From NCBI GenBank assembly GCA_938039195.1, contig CALHVK010000134.1:1-17821 (forward strand): a DNA stretch of 17,821 nucleotides, in the 5' to 3' direction. A program made the position numbers and the translations under genes. Origin of the DNA: an uncultured Carnobacteriaceae bacterium. Lineage in GTDB: Bacteria; Bacillota; Bacilli; Lactobacillales; Aerococcaceae. The notes beneath the pieces were generated by a model. It had not been told where the DNA came from and did no database searches. It was given only the letters and a program-made list of their open reading frames with translations. Shown here piece by piece: positions 6,298 to 12,848 of this stretch. The first letter of the stretch is position 1. Each line of letters begins with the position of its first letter.

Positions 6298-8331
6298 TTA
6301 TACCTCCTGTTTAATAATATTTTTGATTTCATCATATTTTTTTGAAGACAATAAAGCTTGAACACTATCATTATCTCTTAAGATTGTTGTCAAATGCGCC
6401 AAGGCTTTTAAATGTGTCTCATTATCAACTGCAGCGATACAAATAAGTAGTCTGATTTCCTGATTAGGATCATTTAGTAAATACGTCGGCTTCTCAAGAA
6501 CAAGCATGGACATACCTACTTCATTAACCCCATCTTCAGGACGTGCATGTGGAATAGCAATACCTTTTCCTAAATTAATAAATGGACCAAATTCTTCAAC
6601 CTTTTGAATCATTGCTTCTGGATAATTTAAAGTGATTTTATTAGCTTTTAATAACGGAGAGGCAGCTAACCGTATTGCATCTTTCCAATCTAACTTCTCT
6701 GTACTATATTGATAATTCTCTTTTGTAATTAAATCTTCTAACAATGGTAAATTCTCCTTTCTACTTATCTTTTGATTTATATATTTTTGCAAAGCAAAAC
6801 TTAGGCCCAACTCATTGGTCACCATCGCATACTTTCCTATAATTGCTAGTAATTCCTCAACTGCTGCATCCTTCAAACTTAGGTCTGGAAAATCCTTCTT
6901 TACTAGATTTACTAGATGAATATTTTGCTCTTCTGAAGAAATCACCGATACTAAGTAATTTGGCTTTGTTATATTTAATTTCACTGTAGAAAAAATCATG
7001 TCAAATTCTTTCGTAGCGTTATCATCTAAATCTTCAATTTTAATATTTCTGACAAACTCAATTTGAGGGAATAAAGAGGATAAATTTTCTTTAATAATTA
7101 AAGAAGAACTTACACCGTTTGGACAAATAATCACGGCTTTGTATTTCAAACCTTTATTATTTTGTTCCGCCTTTAGATAGCCTCCAAAATGAGCCACAAA
7201 GTAAGCGGTCTCACTTTCTGGTATCATTCTTCCAACAACTTCTTCCAGCGGTGTTAGGGAACTTTTAACCAATTCAAATAAATCAGGATAATTTTCTTTT
7301 ATGGTTTGCGTATAATCATTCGTACTAGGAATCCCAAATTTCAATCGATAATACGCTGGAATTAGATGCTTCTTTAAATTTTTCTTTAGATCTACTTTCT
7401 CACTAAAGTGAAGAAGTGATACTTCTTCCATTTTATGGATAATTTTTTCTGTTAGTTCATTAAAATACTCAAAATTTGAATCAACTTCGCCCTCAAAACA
7501 GCTGGAAAGTAATATTGACAAATACTGCCGATCTGTTTTTGTAAATCTAGTTTCGACTAACCCTAAATTATCAATTGTTTCTAGTAAAATTTTTGATAAC
7601 ACTTCAATAGCTGGAGAGACTATCGTTTGAGAAAATTCAACATGATTCACATTTCTTTGATATCTACAAAGCACGAAAACAATATCATAGATACATTCTT
7701 TTAATTGATCTTCGATAGGAGTTAATTGAAGATGATTGTAGTAATCTTTTACAATCTGCTCAATAATTACATATCGAATATTGTGATTCCAACTTGATAA
7801 CACATAATCTAGCCCCCAAAGACCGATAGGTGAATTCAAGAGTTCACCGACCATCTTAAAAGCAAGTTGGTGTTTTTTCCATTCATCTCCAATTAAGGTA
7901 TAGCCTTTTGCACGAGTATATCCTAATTCCAAATCATTCTTTGTCAATAATTTTCTTAACCATTGAATATCAGATAAGGTTGTATTTTTACTTACCTTTA
8001 AGAAGTCTTGGTAATGACTGTTGGAAATATATTCCATCCGGCAAAAAGTATACAAATAAATCAATGCTAGTCTTGTTGTTTTGGGTAAAACTAATTCTTT
8101 AGATTGAATCACATCCGTCAGTTGCTGATGCTGTTCATTATTTTCAAGAAAATATTTTCCTTTTGAACATTTTAGACTTATATTCTTTTTTTCCAAATAT
8201 GAAACTAAATAATCGAGAGCCTCTTTTACTTCTTTAATAGAGAGTCCAACTTTTACTGAAAGTTCATACAAGGATAATTCTTGATAGTCCTTCAACGTCA
8301 TTAATATTATAAGTGCTTTTAAATCAATCAT
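6298..8331 (-). CDS. PRD-containing BglG/MtlR-type transcription regulator with EIIB-like and EIIA domains
   Basis: The protein has 677 residues. In order: N-terminal winged HTH (about 5-60, with ELSVKVGLSIKEVKEAL), a second Mga/HTH-like region (about 80-165), PRD1 (about 185-290), PRD2 (about 300-390, candidate phospho-histidines His322 and His381 in HFGGYL), EIIB-GAT-like domain with Cys403 in ICPNGVSSS, and a type-2 EIIA domain (about 530-677) with His595 in GIAIPHARPEDG and His640. Such activators are tuned by phosphorylation of their PRDs by HPr and by the cognate EIIB. It is the first gene of the operon, so it likely controls itself and the transport genes. The active-site EIIA may also supply phosphate to the stand-alone EIIB; this is inference from the missing EIIA gene. 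Confidence 0.87.
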   Translation of the reverse strand: MIDLKALIILMTLKDYQELSLYELSVKVGLSIKEVKEALDYLVSYLEKKNISLKCSKGKYFLENNEQHQQLTDVIQSKELVLPKTTRLALIYLYTFCRMEYISNSHYQDFLKVSKNTTLSDIQWLRKLLTKNDLELGYTRAKGYTLIGDEWKKHQLAFKMVGELLNSPIGLWGLDYVLSSWNHNIRYVIIEQIVKDYYNHLQLTPIEDQLKECIYDIVFVLCRYQRNVNHVEFSQTIVSPAIEVLSKILLETIDNLGLVETRFTKTDRQYLSILLSSCFEGEVDSNFEYFNELTEKIIHKMEEVSLLHFSEKVDLKKNLKKHLIPAYYRLKFGIPSTNDYTQTIKENYPDLFELVKSSLTPLEEVVGRMIPESETAYFVAHFGGYLKAEQNNKGLKYKAVIICPNGVSSSLIIKENLSSLFPQIEFVRNIKIEDLDDNATKEFDMIFSTVKLNITKPNYLVSVISSEEQNIHLVNLVKKDFPDLSLKDAAVEELLAIIGKYAMVTNELGLSFALQKYINQKISRKENLPLLEDLITKENYQYSTEKLDWKDAIRLAASPLLKANKITLNYPEAMIQKVEEFGPFINLGKGIAIPHARPEDGVNEVGMSMLVLEKPTYLLNDPNQEIRLLICIAAVDNETHLKALAHLTTILRDNDSVQALLSSKKYDEIKNIIKQEV

Positions 8332-8351
8332 TACTTCTCCTTTCTAAAACC

Positions 8352-8357
8352 ATTATA
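8352..8357 (-). promoter_or_regulatory. -10 box of the PTS-transketolase operon (TATAAT)
   Basis: Perfect TATAAT on the minus strand, 20 nt before the regulator ATG. The best -35 at 17 bp is TTCATT, a poor match, as expected for a promoter that needs an activator such as the PRD protein it precedes. Confidence 0.5.
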
Positions 8358-8386
8358 AAATAGAAAAAAATAGAAATGAATATCGT

Positions 8387-8396
8387 TTGGGCCCAA
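8387..8396. promoter_or_regulatory. Perfect palindrome TTGGGCCCAA upstream of the PTS operon promoter
   Basis: This GC-rich 10-bp perfect palindrome stands in very AT-rich DNA about 30 bp upstream of the -10 box, just above the -35 zone, a normal place for an activator site. It is a candidate half or core of the operator for the PRD regulator. No family consensus is known to me for comparison. Confidence 0.3.
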
Positions 8397-8507
8397 TTTC
8401 TCCACTTAAAACTGCTGGTAAAATTGTGCTGTTTATTTAATCATACTATCCATACATGTAAACTTTTGGAAAATTAGACAATTATATTCAGAATTTTTCT
8501 ACAGCAC

Positions 8508-8544
8508 AAAAAACTTCACCTATCAGTCATACTGATAGGTGAAG
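8508..8544 (-). terminator. Rho-independent terminator of the ABC exporter operon
   Basis: A perfect 14-bp stem (8514-8527 with 8531-8544) has a 3-nt loop and is followed on the minus strand by TTTTTTG. It closes the ABC operon after repeat copy C1. Confidence 0.85.
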
Positions 8545-8570
8545 CCTATATTGTTAGTTTAATTTCAAAA

Positions 8571-8640
8571 ATTCGAACCGGTGCCCCGTTATAGCTTTTA
8601 TAAAAGAATCCGTAAGGATTCGCAGTAATCCAGTAGCACT
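8571..8640 (-). repeat. Dispersed structured intergenic element, copy C1
   Basis: Begins a few bases after the ABC permease stop. Minus-strand reading: GGATTACTGCG, then hairpin GAATCC-TTAC-GGATTC, TTTATAAAAGC, TATAACGGGG, CACCGGTTCGAA. It aligns base for base with copies C2 and C3 over about 65 nt. Unlike C2 and C3, it then runs into an AT-rich stretch and an ordinary terminator hairpin. Confidence 0.75.
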
Positions 8641-8647
8641 CATTATT

Positions 8648-9349
8648 TTAATTTTTCGCTTTAGGTTTTAAGAAGAAGAAGTTTAAGACTAGTAGCACCA
8701 CAATCCATAAACCAGGGACGATGAAGCTTTGGGCAGTTAAGGCGAAATCGTTTTTGGTAAAGAAATCCACGAAATTCCCCATGAATGTATAGTGTGTCAC
8801 TTTTGACACCGCATCGCTCAACATTGAGAACATCGGTAAGAACGCAATCCCCATCATCGGAATCACACCATTTACTTGCGCTTTTGCTTGCGTATCTGTC
8901 AAAGCACCCACTAATAAGTTGAGTAAAATCACACAGATGGCCACACTCGCAACGATGGCACCATATTCCATCCAACGACCTGAAAGATCCGCTTTAACAA
9001 TCATTGGGAAGCTTACAATCGTAATCACTGCTAACACGACTGGGTAGAATAAGATTGAGATTAAGTATTCTACTGAGTGAATACCGCTTAAGAAGAGTGT
9101 TTTCAAGTTTTTCTTTTCTTTTTCTTCCGCAAGCATTATTGTAATCATATTTCCGACAGACAAGCTAAGCGCTAGCGGAATCATCATGAATAGGATTTGT
9201 ACGGCTGTTTGTGGGTTGCCGTCTTTGTTCATGAAATGGTCGTATGCCAATAACATTCCGTATGGGAATACGATTTGGAATAACATTGCTCCATTGCTTA
9301 AAATCATTTGTGTACGTAGCCAAATTAAGGCGCTAATTCTTTTAATCAT
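8648..9349 (-). CDS. ABC-2 type transporter permease
   Basis: The membrane protein has 233 residues and six predicted segments (near 15-35, 50-72, 95-117, 127-150, 158-175 and 208-227). This is the normal layout of a half-size ABC-2 exporter subunit that works as a dimer. The cytoplasmic loop LAEEKEKKNLKTLFLSGI after the second segment is the coupling-helix region typical of ABC-2 permeases. Its ATG overlaps the end of the ATPase gene by 8 nt (AATGATTAA), so the two are translationally coupled. Substrate unknown; peptides, lipids or drugs are all possible for the family. Repeat copy C1 and a strong terminator follow the stop. Confidence 0.85.
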   Translation of the reverse strand: MIKRISALIWLRTQMILSNGAMLFQIVFPYGMLLAYDHFMNKDGNPQTAVQILFMMIPLALSLSVGNMITIMLAEEKEKKNLKTLFLSGIHSVEYLISILFYPVVLAVITIVSFPMIVKADLSGRWMEYGAIVASVAICVILLNLLVGALTDTQAKAQVNGVIPMMGIAFLPMFSMLSDAVSKVTHYTFMGNFVDFFTKNDFALTAQSFIVPGLWIVVLLVLNFFFLKPKAKN

Positions 9350-10166
9350 TTAATTTCTCTCCTGTCAATTGAATAAAGATGTCTTCTAACGTTGGTTCCA
9401 TTGAGTGAATGAGCTCCACTCGCGTCATGTCTTGGTCTTTTAACTCTTCAAACGCCATCACTTTTACGCTGTGGTCTGTGAAGGTCACTTTCACTCGTTT
9501 TTCTTTGTTATATTTTTGAATAATATCTCGTGGTGTTCCGATTTCCACTAGGTCCCCTTGGTTTAGTAGGGAAATGCGATCACACATCTCTGTGGCTTCG
9601 ACCATGTCGTGTGTCGTTAGGAAAATCGTTGTTCCCGCAGCTTTTAGTTCTTCCAATAGGCGGTGAATCTTCTTAGAAGTCATTGGGTCTAACCCACTCG
9701 TCGGTTCATCTAGGAAGAGTAACTCTGGTCTGTTTAGCAACGCTCTTGCTAGAAACATCCGTTGACGCATCCCTGTTGAAAGTTTTTCCGCGATTGTCTT
9801 CTTACTTTCAAGTAGTCCCACTTGTTCGAGTACTTCATCGACGCGGCTATTTGGTAATCCGTAAATCTTCGCATAGACGATTAAGTTCTTCTCGAGACTT
9901 AATTTCTCGTAGTAGCCACTTGAATCTCCTACAAGTCCGATACGTGTTAAGTCTTCAGGAGTAAGGTCCTTTGTGTCTTTTCCGAGGAGCTGTGTCTTTC
10001 CTTCATCGGCTTTTAGTTGGCCGGTTAGGATATTGATGAGGGTTGTTTTCCCTGCTCCACTTGGTCCTAAGAATCCGAAGATTTCTCCTTTATCGACGTT
10101 AAATTGAATTTGGTTTAATGCTGTCTTGTTTCCAAAACGCTTTGTAATTTTTTCTACTGTAATCAT
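9342..10166 (-). CDS. ABC transporter ATP-binding protein (ABC-2 exporter)
   Basis: The protein has 274 residues. An ATG 4 codons upstream would contain the GGAGG ribosome binding site, so the start is MITVEKITKRFG. Walker A is GPSGAGKTT (34-42), signature LSTGMRQRM (129-137), Walker B LLFLDEPTSGLD (149-160) and the H-loop His186 in TTHDM. The usual Q-loop position reads VGDSSGYYEKLS, with Asp81 where a glutamine is common. The C-terminal 70 residues form the extra domain of DRA/CcmA-type exporter ATPases (VKVTFTDHSVKV, ELIHSMEPTLEDIFIQLTGE). It powers the permease encoded next. The operon is divergent from the GNAT gene across a 267-nt spacer with phased GTCAC motifs. Confidence 0.92.
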   Translation of the reverse strand: MITVEKITKRFGNKTALNQIQFNVDKGEIFGFLGPSGAGKTTLINILTGQLKADEGKTQLLGKDTKDLTPEDLTRIGLVGDSSGYYEKLSLEKNLIVYAKIYGLPNSRVDEVLEQVGLLESKKTIAEKLSTGMRQRMFLARALLNRPELLFLDEPTSGLDPMTSKKIHRLLEELKAAGTTIFLTTHDMVEATEMCDRISLLNQGDLVEIGTPRDIIQKYNKEKRVKVTFTDHSVKVMAFEELKDQDMTRVELIHSMEPTLEDIFIQLTGEKLND

Positions 10167-10216
10167 GTTTGCCTCCATGTGTTGTTCTTGATGATTCTAC
10201 TTTAACAAAAACAAAG

Positions 10217-10263
10217 GTCACTCAGTAGGCCCGTCCGTCACGACTCACCATGACAAAAGTCAC
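10217..10263. promoter_or_regulatory. Three phased GTCAC direct repeats in the ABC operon leader/promoter region
   Basis: GTCAC occurs at 10217-10221, 10237-10241 and 10259-10263, 20 and 22 bp apart, about two helical turns. The last is part of the inverted repeat TGAC-AAAA-GTCA. On the minus strand the first site overlaps a possible -35 (GTGACC) placed 16 bp before TAGAAT. This pattern suits repeated binding of one regulator on one face of the DNA. No regulator gene is next door. Confidence 0.35.
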
Positions 10264-10378
10264 TATAAAAAATGCCACCAGGATTTGACAGCTTCTATCA
10301 TAAAAATAGGATTTTTTCTTATTTTTGCATAGATTTTCGGAACCCTTTTCATTATTGTTGTAAACGCAATTCTTCCTC

Positions 10379-10407
10379 TTTACTTTCCTATTTTTTAGAA
10401 CTATAAT
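10379..10407 (+). promoter_or_regulatory. Sigma-A promoter of the GNAT gene
   Basis: TTTACT (10379-10384), 17-bp spacer, TATAAT (10402-10407), 26 nt before the ATG. The GAAAGGGGG ribosome binding site lies at 10417-10425. Confidence 0.7.
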
Positions 10408-10433
10408 GCAAGTAGAGAAAGGGGGTAGCGATT

Positions 10434-10988
10434 ATGAACGTACCTACACTAGCATCACAACGTATCTCTCTAAGGCCCTTTCACGAAACTGACATGGAGA
10501 TTGTAAAGGCTTTGCTAACGGACCCTCTAGCAACGTCTAATCTTCCATGGGTATCTGCAACGTCTCATTTAAATGCAGAGAACTTTTATACACACCTAAT
10601 GGACAACGATCCGTACTTTTTTATCATTGAAATGAAGAATTACGACCTGCCAATTGGCTTTATGAAAGTCTCCACAGACAAAAGTCATCTAATGGATTTC
10701 GCGCTGCTCGAAGAATATTGGCATCGTGACATTTTAATTGAAGCCTTTCAATTATTACATCCGTACCTTATTGAGCAGGGTATCTCAGAGCTCTATTTAA
10801 AAGTAGAAAGTACGCACACAGACTCTTGCGACTTCGCCAAACGGATTGGATTTTTATACGAGTACTCCTATGAGGTCAAAGACGGAAGCACGGTCCGACT
10901 CTACCACATGATTCTCAATCCCGAAAATGCTCGTTTCAATCCTGATATGTGGCAAACTCACTCTGAGCGCTTTATCGAAGCCCTTTAG
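10434..10988 (+). CDS. GNAT family N-acetyltransferase
   Basis: The protein has 184 residues and is the only clear complete plus-strand gene of the window. The N-terminus (LASQRISLRPFHETDMEIVKALLTD) is typical of the RimJ/RimL-like branch. FFIIEMKNYDLPIGFMKV is the beta3-beta4 hairpin. FALLEEYWHRDILIEAFQLLHPYLIEQGISELYLKVE follows the order of the acetyl-CoA binding helix and beta5, and the DFAKRIGFLYEYSY stretch matches the SxxxxxKxGF motif near the C-terminus. The usual Q/RxxGxG/A pyrophosphate loop is degraded (EEYWHRDILIEA), so acetyl-CoA binding may be altered. Such enzymes acetylate ribosomal proteins, amino acids or small molecules; the substrate is not evident. It has its own promoter and terminator, so it stands alone. 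Confidence 0.8.
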   Translation: MNVPTLASQRISLRPFHETDMEIVKALLTDPLATSNLPWVSATSHLNAENFYTHLMDNDPYFFIIEMKNYDLPIGFMKVSTDKSHLMDFALLEEYWHRDILIEAFQLLHPYLIEQGISELYLKVESTHTDSCDFAKRIGFLYEYSYEVKDGSTVRLYHMILNPENARFNPDMWQTHSERFIEAL

Positions 10989-10994
10989 CATGCA

Positions 10995-11031
10995 AAAACT
11001 CCGACTGGAATCCCAGCCGGAGTTTCTTTTT
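10995..11031 (+). terminator. Rho-independent terminator of the GNAT gene
   Basis: AAACTCCGACTGG pairs with CCAGCCGGAGTTT (one mismatch) around a 4-nt loop, followed by CTTTTTG; it starts 7 nt after the stop codon. Confidence 0.85.
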
Positions 11032-11054
11032 GTCTAATTGCCCGTCCCTTTTTT

Positions 11055-11090
11055 GAAGACTTTGAAGCATTTCAAAAAAGCATAAACTAA
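11055..11090 (+). pseudogene. Inverted remnant of a brnQ 3' end
   Basis: The plus strand reads codons for EDFEAFQKSIN and a stop, beside DFEAFQTK-stop at the end of the intact minus-strand brnQ. Nucleotide identity runs through GAAGCATTTCAAA and continues past the stop into repeat copies C5 and C2. So the last codons of brnQ plus its downstream repeat exist twice, facing each other. It may be the tail of a lost second brnQ or an inverted duplication. Confidence 0.5.
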
Positions 11091-11141
11091 ATAGATGATT
11101 ACGGAGTATCTTACGGGGGCTATAGTAGCAGTAACGTGGCT
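11085..11141 (+). repeat. Dispersed structured intergenic element, copy C5
   Basis: The plus strand reads ACTAAATAGATGATTAC, GGAGTATCTTACGG, GGCTATAGTAGC, AGTAACGTGGC. This is a close match to minus-strand copy C2 (AGATGATTACTGCG, TATCCTTACGGAT, TTTATAGTAGC, GGTAACGTTGC). The small hairpin has lost pairs and the CACCGGT part is gone, so it looks like a decayed copy. Together with C2 it makes the block 11055-11450 palindromic. Confidence 0.6.
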
Positions 11142-11154
11142 AAGCATTAAAACG

Positions 11155-11217
11155 AGGGAGAAAGACAGAAATGCCATAGATACATTTGCATCTATGGCAT
11201 TTCGTTTTCTTTCCCCC
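11155..11217. repeat. Long hairpin between repeat copies C5 and C2
   Basis: A perfect 13-bp stem (11169-11181 with 11190-11202, loop ACATTTGC) is extended outward by a purine-rich arm (GAGGGAGAAAG) facing a pyrimidine-rich arm (CTTTCCCCC). The plus strand continues CGTTTTCTTTCC, so it could act as a terminator for plus-strand reading or as part of a larger folded element. Confidence 0.6.
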
Positions 11218-11222
11218 ACAAA

Positions 11223-11272
11223 GTTGAATAGGAATGAGATAGCTGTTTACAGCGAAACTCATTCCATTCAAC
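11223..11272. repeat. Bulged long hairpin in the GNAT-brnQ spacer
   Basis: GTTGAATAGGAATGAG pairs with CTCATTCCATTCAAC with a single bulged base, and a small inner stem GCTG-TTTA-CAGC sits in the loop. No T-tract follows on either strand, so it is not an obvious terminator. Confidence 0.6.
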
Positions 11273-11281
11273 CACTGTGCT

Positions 11282-11420
11282 AAGAGGGCGTAGGATTTTT
11301 AATCCGTACGCCCTCTTTGAGGCTTTAAAGGTGAGAGACTCGAAGAGGCTCGAACCGGTGCAACGTTACCGCTACTATAAAGACATCCGTAAGGATACGC
11401 AGTAATCATCTAGTAAAGTC
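11282..11420 (-). repeat. Dispersed structured intergenic element, copy C2 (fullest form)
   Basis: Minus-strand reading begins just after the brnQ stop: CTTTACTAGATGATTACTGCG, hairpin ATCC-TTAC-GGAT, TTTATAGTAGC, GGTAACGTTG, CACCGGTTCGA. A second hairpin follows (GGTTCGA with TCGAGTC, 7 bp), then AAAGCCTCAAAG and a third, long hairpin: GAGGGCGTA, bulged C, GGATT, loop, AATCC, TACGCCCTC. The third hairpin lacks a T-tract, so it is not a normal terminator. C3 has the same order of parts. Confidence 0.75.
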
Positions 11421-11425
11421 ATGCA

Positions 11426-12769
11426 CTATTTTGTTTGAAATGCTTCGAAGTCGAATGCTTCGCCTTTGATCTTGTCCGGTAAGATGAGCGCGATTAAAAT
11501 ACCAACAATCGCCGGTCCCATCCATCCAAGTGACAACCCTTGTAACGGAAGAATTTCTAACGCTTTTGCTAATCCTTCTAATTTCAACGCTGAAGCTAAA
11601 CTTGAAACCGTTGAAATAATCGTTGTCAACGCCACTGTTAGCTGCATCCCTCTCTTAGAGAACGCCACTTTCTTGTTCACTAGAACGAAGAACGCAATCA
11701 CAACCGTAATTGGATATAAAATCATCAACACTGGAAGTGAGAACTTGATAATAGTTTGTAGTCCAAGTGTCGCTACTCCAAATCCGATTAACGTTACTAC
11801 TGTTGCATACACTTTATAAGAGAAGCGTGGGAAGTTTTCTTCTAAGAATTCCGCAACAGATACGATTAACCCTACCGTTGTTGTTAAGCAGGTAATGACT
11901 ACCATCACTGCTAGGAAGGCTTGTCCGAATGTACCGAATAACTCGCGTGAAGCCATTGTTAATACGTAGGACCCAACGTTTAGTTCCGCATCTTTTGCTA
12001 ATGCGCTTGCCACGTTGAAGTGATTTCCAAGGAAAGCAAGTCCGATATACAATACGCTGAATCCAATCGCAGTTACAACACCAACGCTCATGATTGTTTT
12101 CTCGTACTCTTTCTTAGAGCTGAAATGGAACTCTTTTAACGTGTTCACGGCAACGACTGAGAAGGCTACTGCTGCTAAAGCGTCTAGTGTGTTATATCCT
12201 TCGATAAAGCCATTCCCGAAAGCTTTCGCTGCTGTCAATTCTGTTTGCCCAGCTAATTCAGGTGTTGTTTGACCGAATTTAAACGCGCCAACGACTACTA
12301 AGATTAAAATTAAGCCTGCAAAAATCGGTGTTAAGATTTTACCGATGCTTGATAACAGCGATGAACGGTTATACGCTAAGTAGAAAGCTACCGCAAAGTA
12401 AATTGCTGCGTAAATAAGTAGTCCTGATTTTGAATCTGGTAAAAACGGTGCTACCCCGATGTTGTAAGAAACTGTCGCTGTACGTGGAATCGCAAAGAAT
12501 GGTCCAATGGATAAGTATAATGCCACTAAAAATGCGAGTGAGAAGATTGGATGAATCTTTTCGTCCAATTCTTTCTTAAACCCACCATTGATGACCGTTC
12601 CGATTAAAAGGGTTCCAATCGCAAGACCGACCCCAGAAACGATAAACCCGATTACTGCTGGCCAAAATTGCTCAGCTGATTGATATCCTAATGTTGGTGG
12701 AAAAATTAGGTTCCCTGCTCCAAAGAAAAATCCAAAGAGTAGTAACCCTGTTAATAGACCTTTTTTCAT
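11426..12769 (-). CDS. brnQ: Branched-chain amino acid:cation symporter BrnQ (LIVCS family)
   Basis: The protein has 447 residues with about 12 membrane segments and takes up leucine, isoleucine and valine with sodium or protons. The N-terminus MKKGLLTGLLLFGFFFGAGNLIFPPTLGYQSG-like (here GYQSAEQFWPA) is the signature of the family, as is the ISPFFAIPRTATVSYNIGV-like segment (here LSIGPFFAIPRTATVSY). YNTLDALAAVAFSVVAVNTLKEFHF is also typical. Length is normal. The AAAGGAG ribosome binding site (12778-12784) directly abuts the T-tract of the hairpin after metG, leaving no room for a private promoter there. It shares direction with metG. Repeat copy C2 follows its stop, and an inverted copy of its last codons lies at 11055-11090. 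Confidence 0.93.
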   Translation of the reverse strand: MKKGLLTGLLLFGFFFGAGNLIFPPTLGYQSAEQFWPAVIGFIVSGVGLAIGTLLIGTVINGGFKKELDEKIHPIFSLAFLVALYLSIGPFFAIPRTATVSYNIGVAPFLPDSKSGLLIYAAIYFAVAFYLAYNRSSLLSSIGKILTPIFAGLILILVVVGAFKFGQTTPELAGQTELTAAKAFGNGFIEGYNTLDALAAVAFSVVAVNTLKEFHFSSKKEYEKTIMSVGVVTAIGFSVLYIGLAFLGNHFNVASALAKDAELNVGSYVLTMASRELFGTFGQAFLAVMVVITCLTTTVGLIVSVAEFLEENFPRFSYKVYATVVTLIGFGVATLGLQTIIKFSLPVLMILYPITVVIAFFVLVNKKVAFSKRGMQLTVALTTIISTVSSLASALKLEGLAKALEILPLQGLSLGWMGPAIVGILIALILPDKIKGEAFDFEAFQTK

Positions 12770-12784
12770 ATAATTAACTCCTTT

Positions 12785-12828
12785 AAAATAAACAACCCTT
12801 CAAATGCCTTTCTTCGCATTCGAAGGGT
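12785..12828 (-). terminator. metG terminator, or attenuator in front of brnQ
   Basis: The minus-strand stem of 13 bp (one G-U) joins ACCCTTCGAATGC with GCATTTGAAGGGT around GAAGAAAG and is followed by TTGTTTATTTT. It begins about 20 nt after the metG stop. Because the T-tract ends where the brnQ ribosome binding site starts, brnQ must be read through this hairpin or be started from within it. Confidence 0.75.
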
Positions 12829-12848
12829 CGCGCTCTCGTTTTATTTAA

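Noticed and set aside
8571..8640. tRNA-like sequence because of CGGTTCGAA in copies C1 and C2
   Set aside because: It resembles a T-arm only in that short stretch; no acceptor, D or anticodon arms can be formed around it, and C3 changes it to GGTGCAAG.
10285..10310. Plus-strand TTGACA as a -35 box for the GNAT gene
   Set aside because: No -10 lies at 16-18 bp; a better promoter with TATAAT is at 10379-10407.
11034..11283. Two short frames of about 60 codons in the GNAT-brnQ spacer
   Set aside because: Both cross the hairpins and repeat C5, lack proper ribosome binding sites and owe their shared residues to the inverted repeat.
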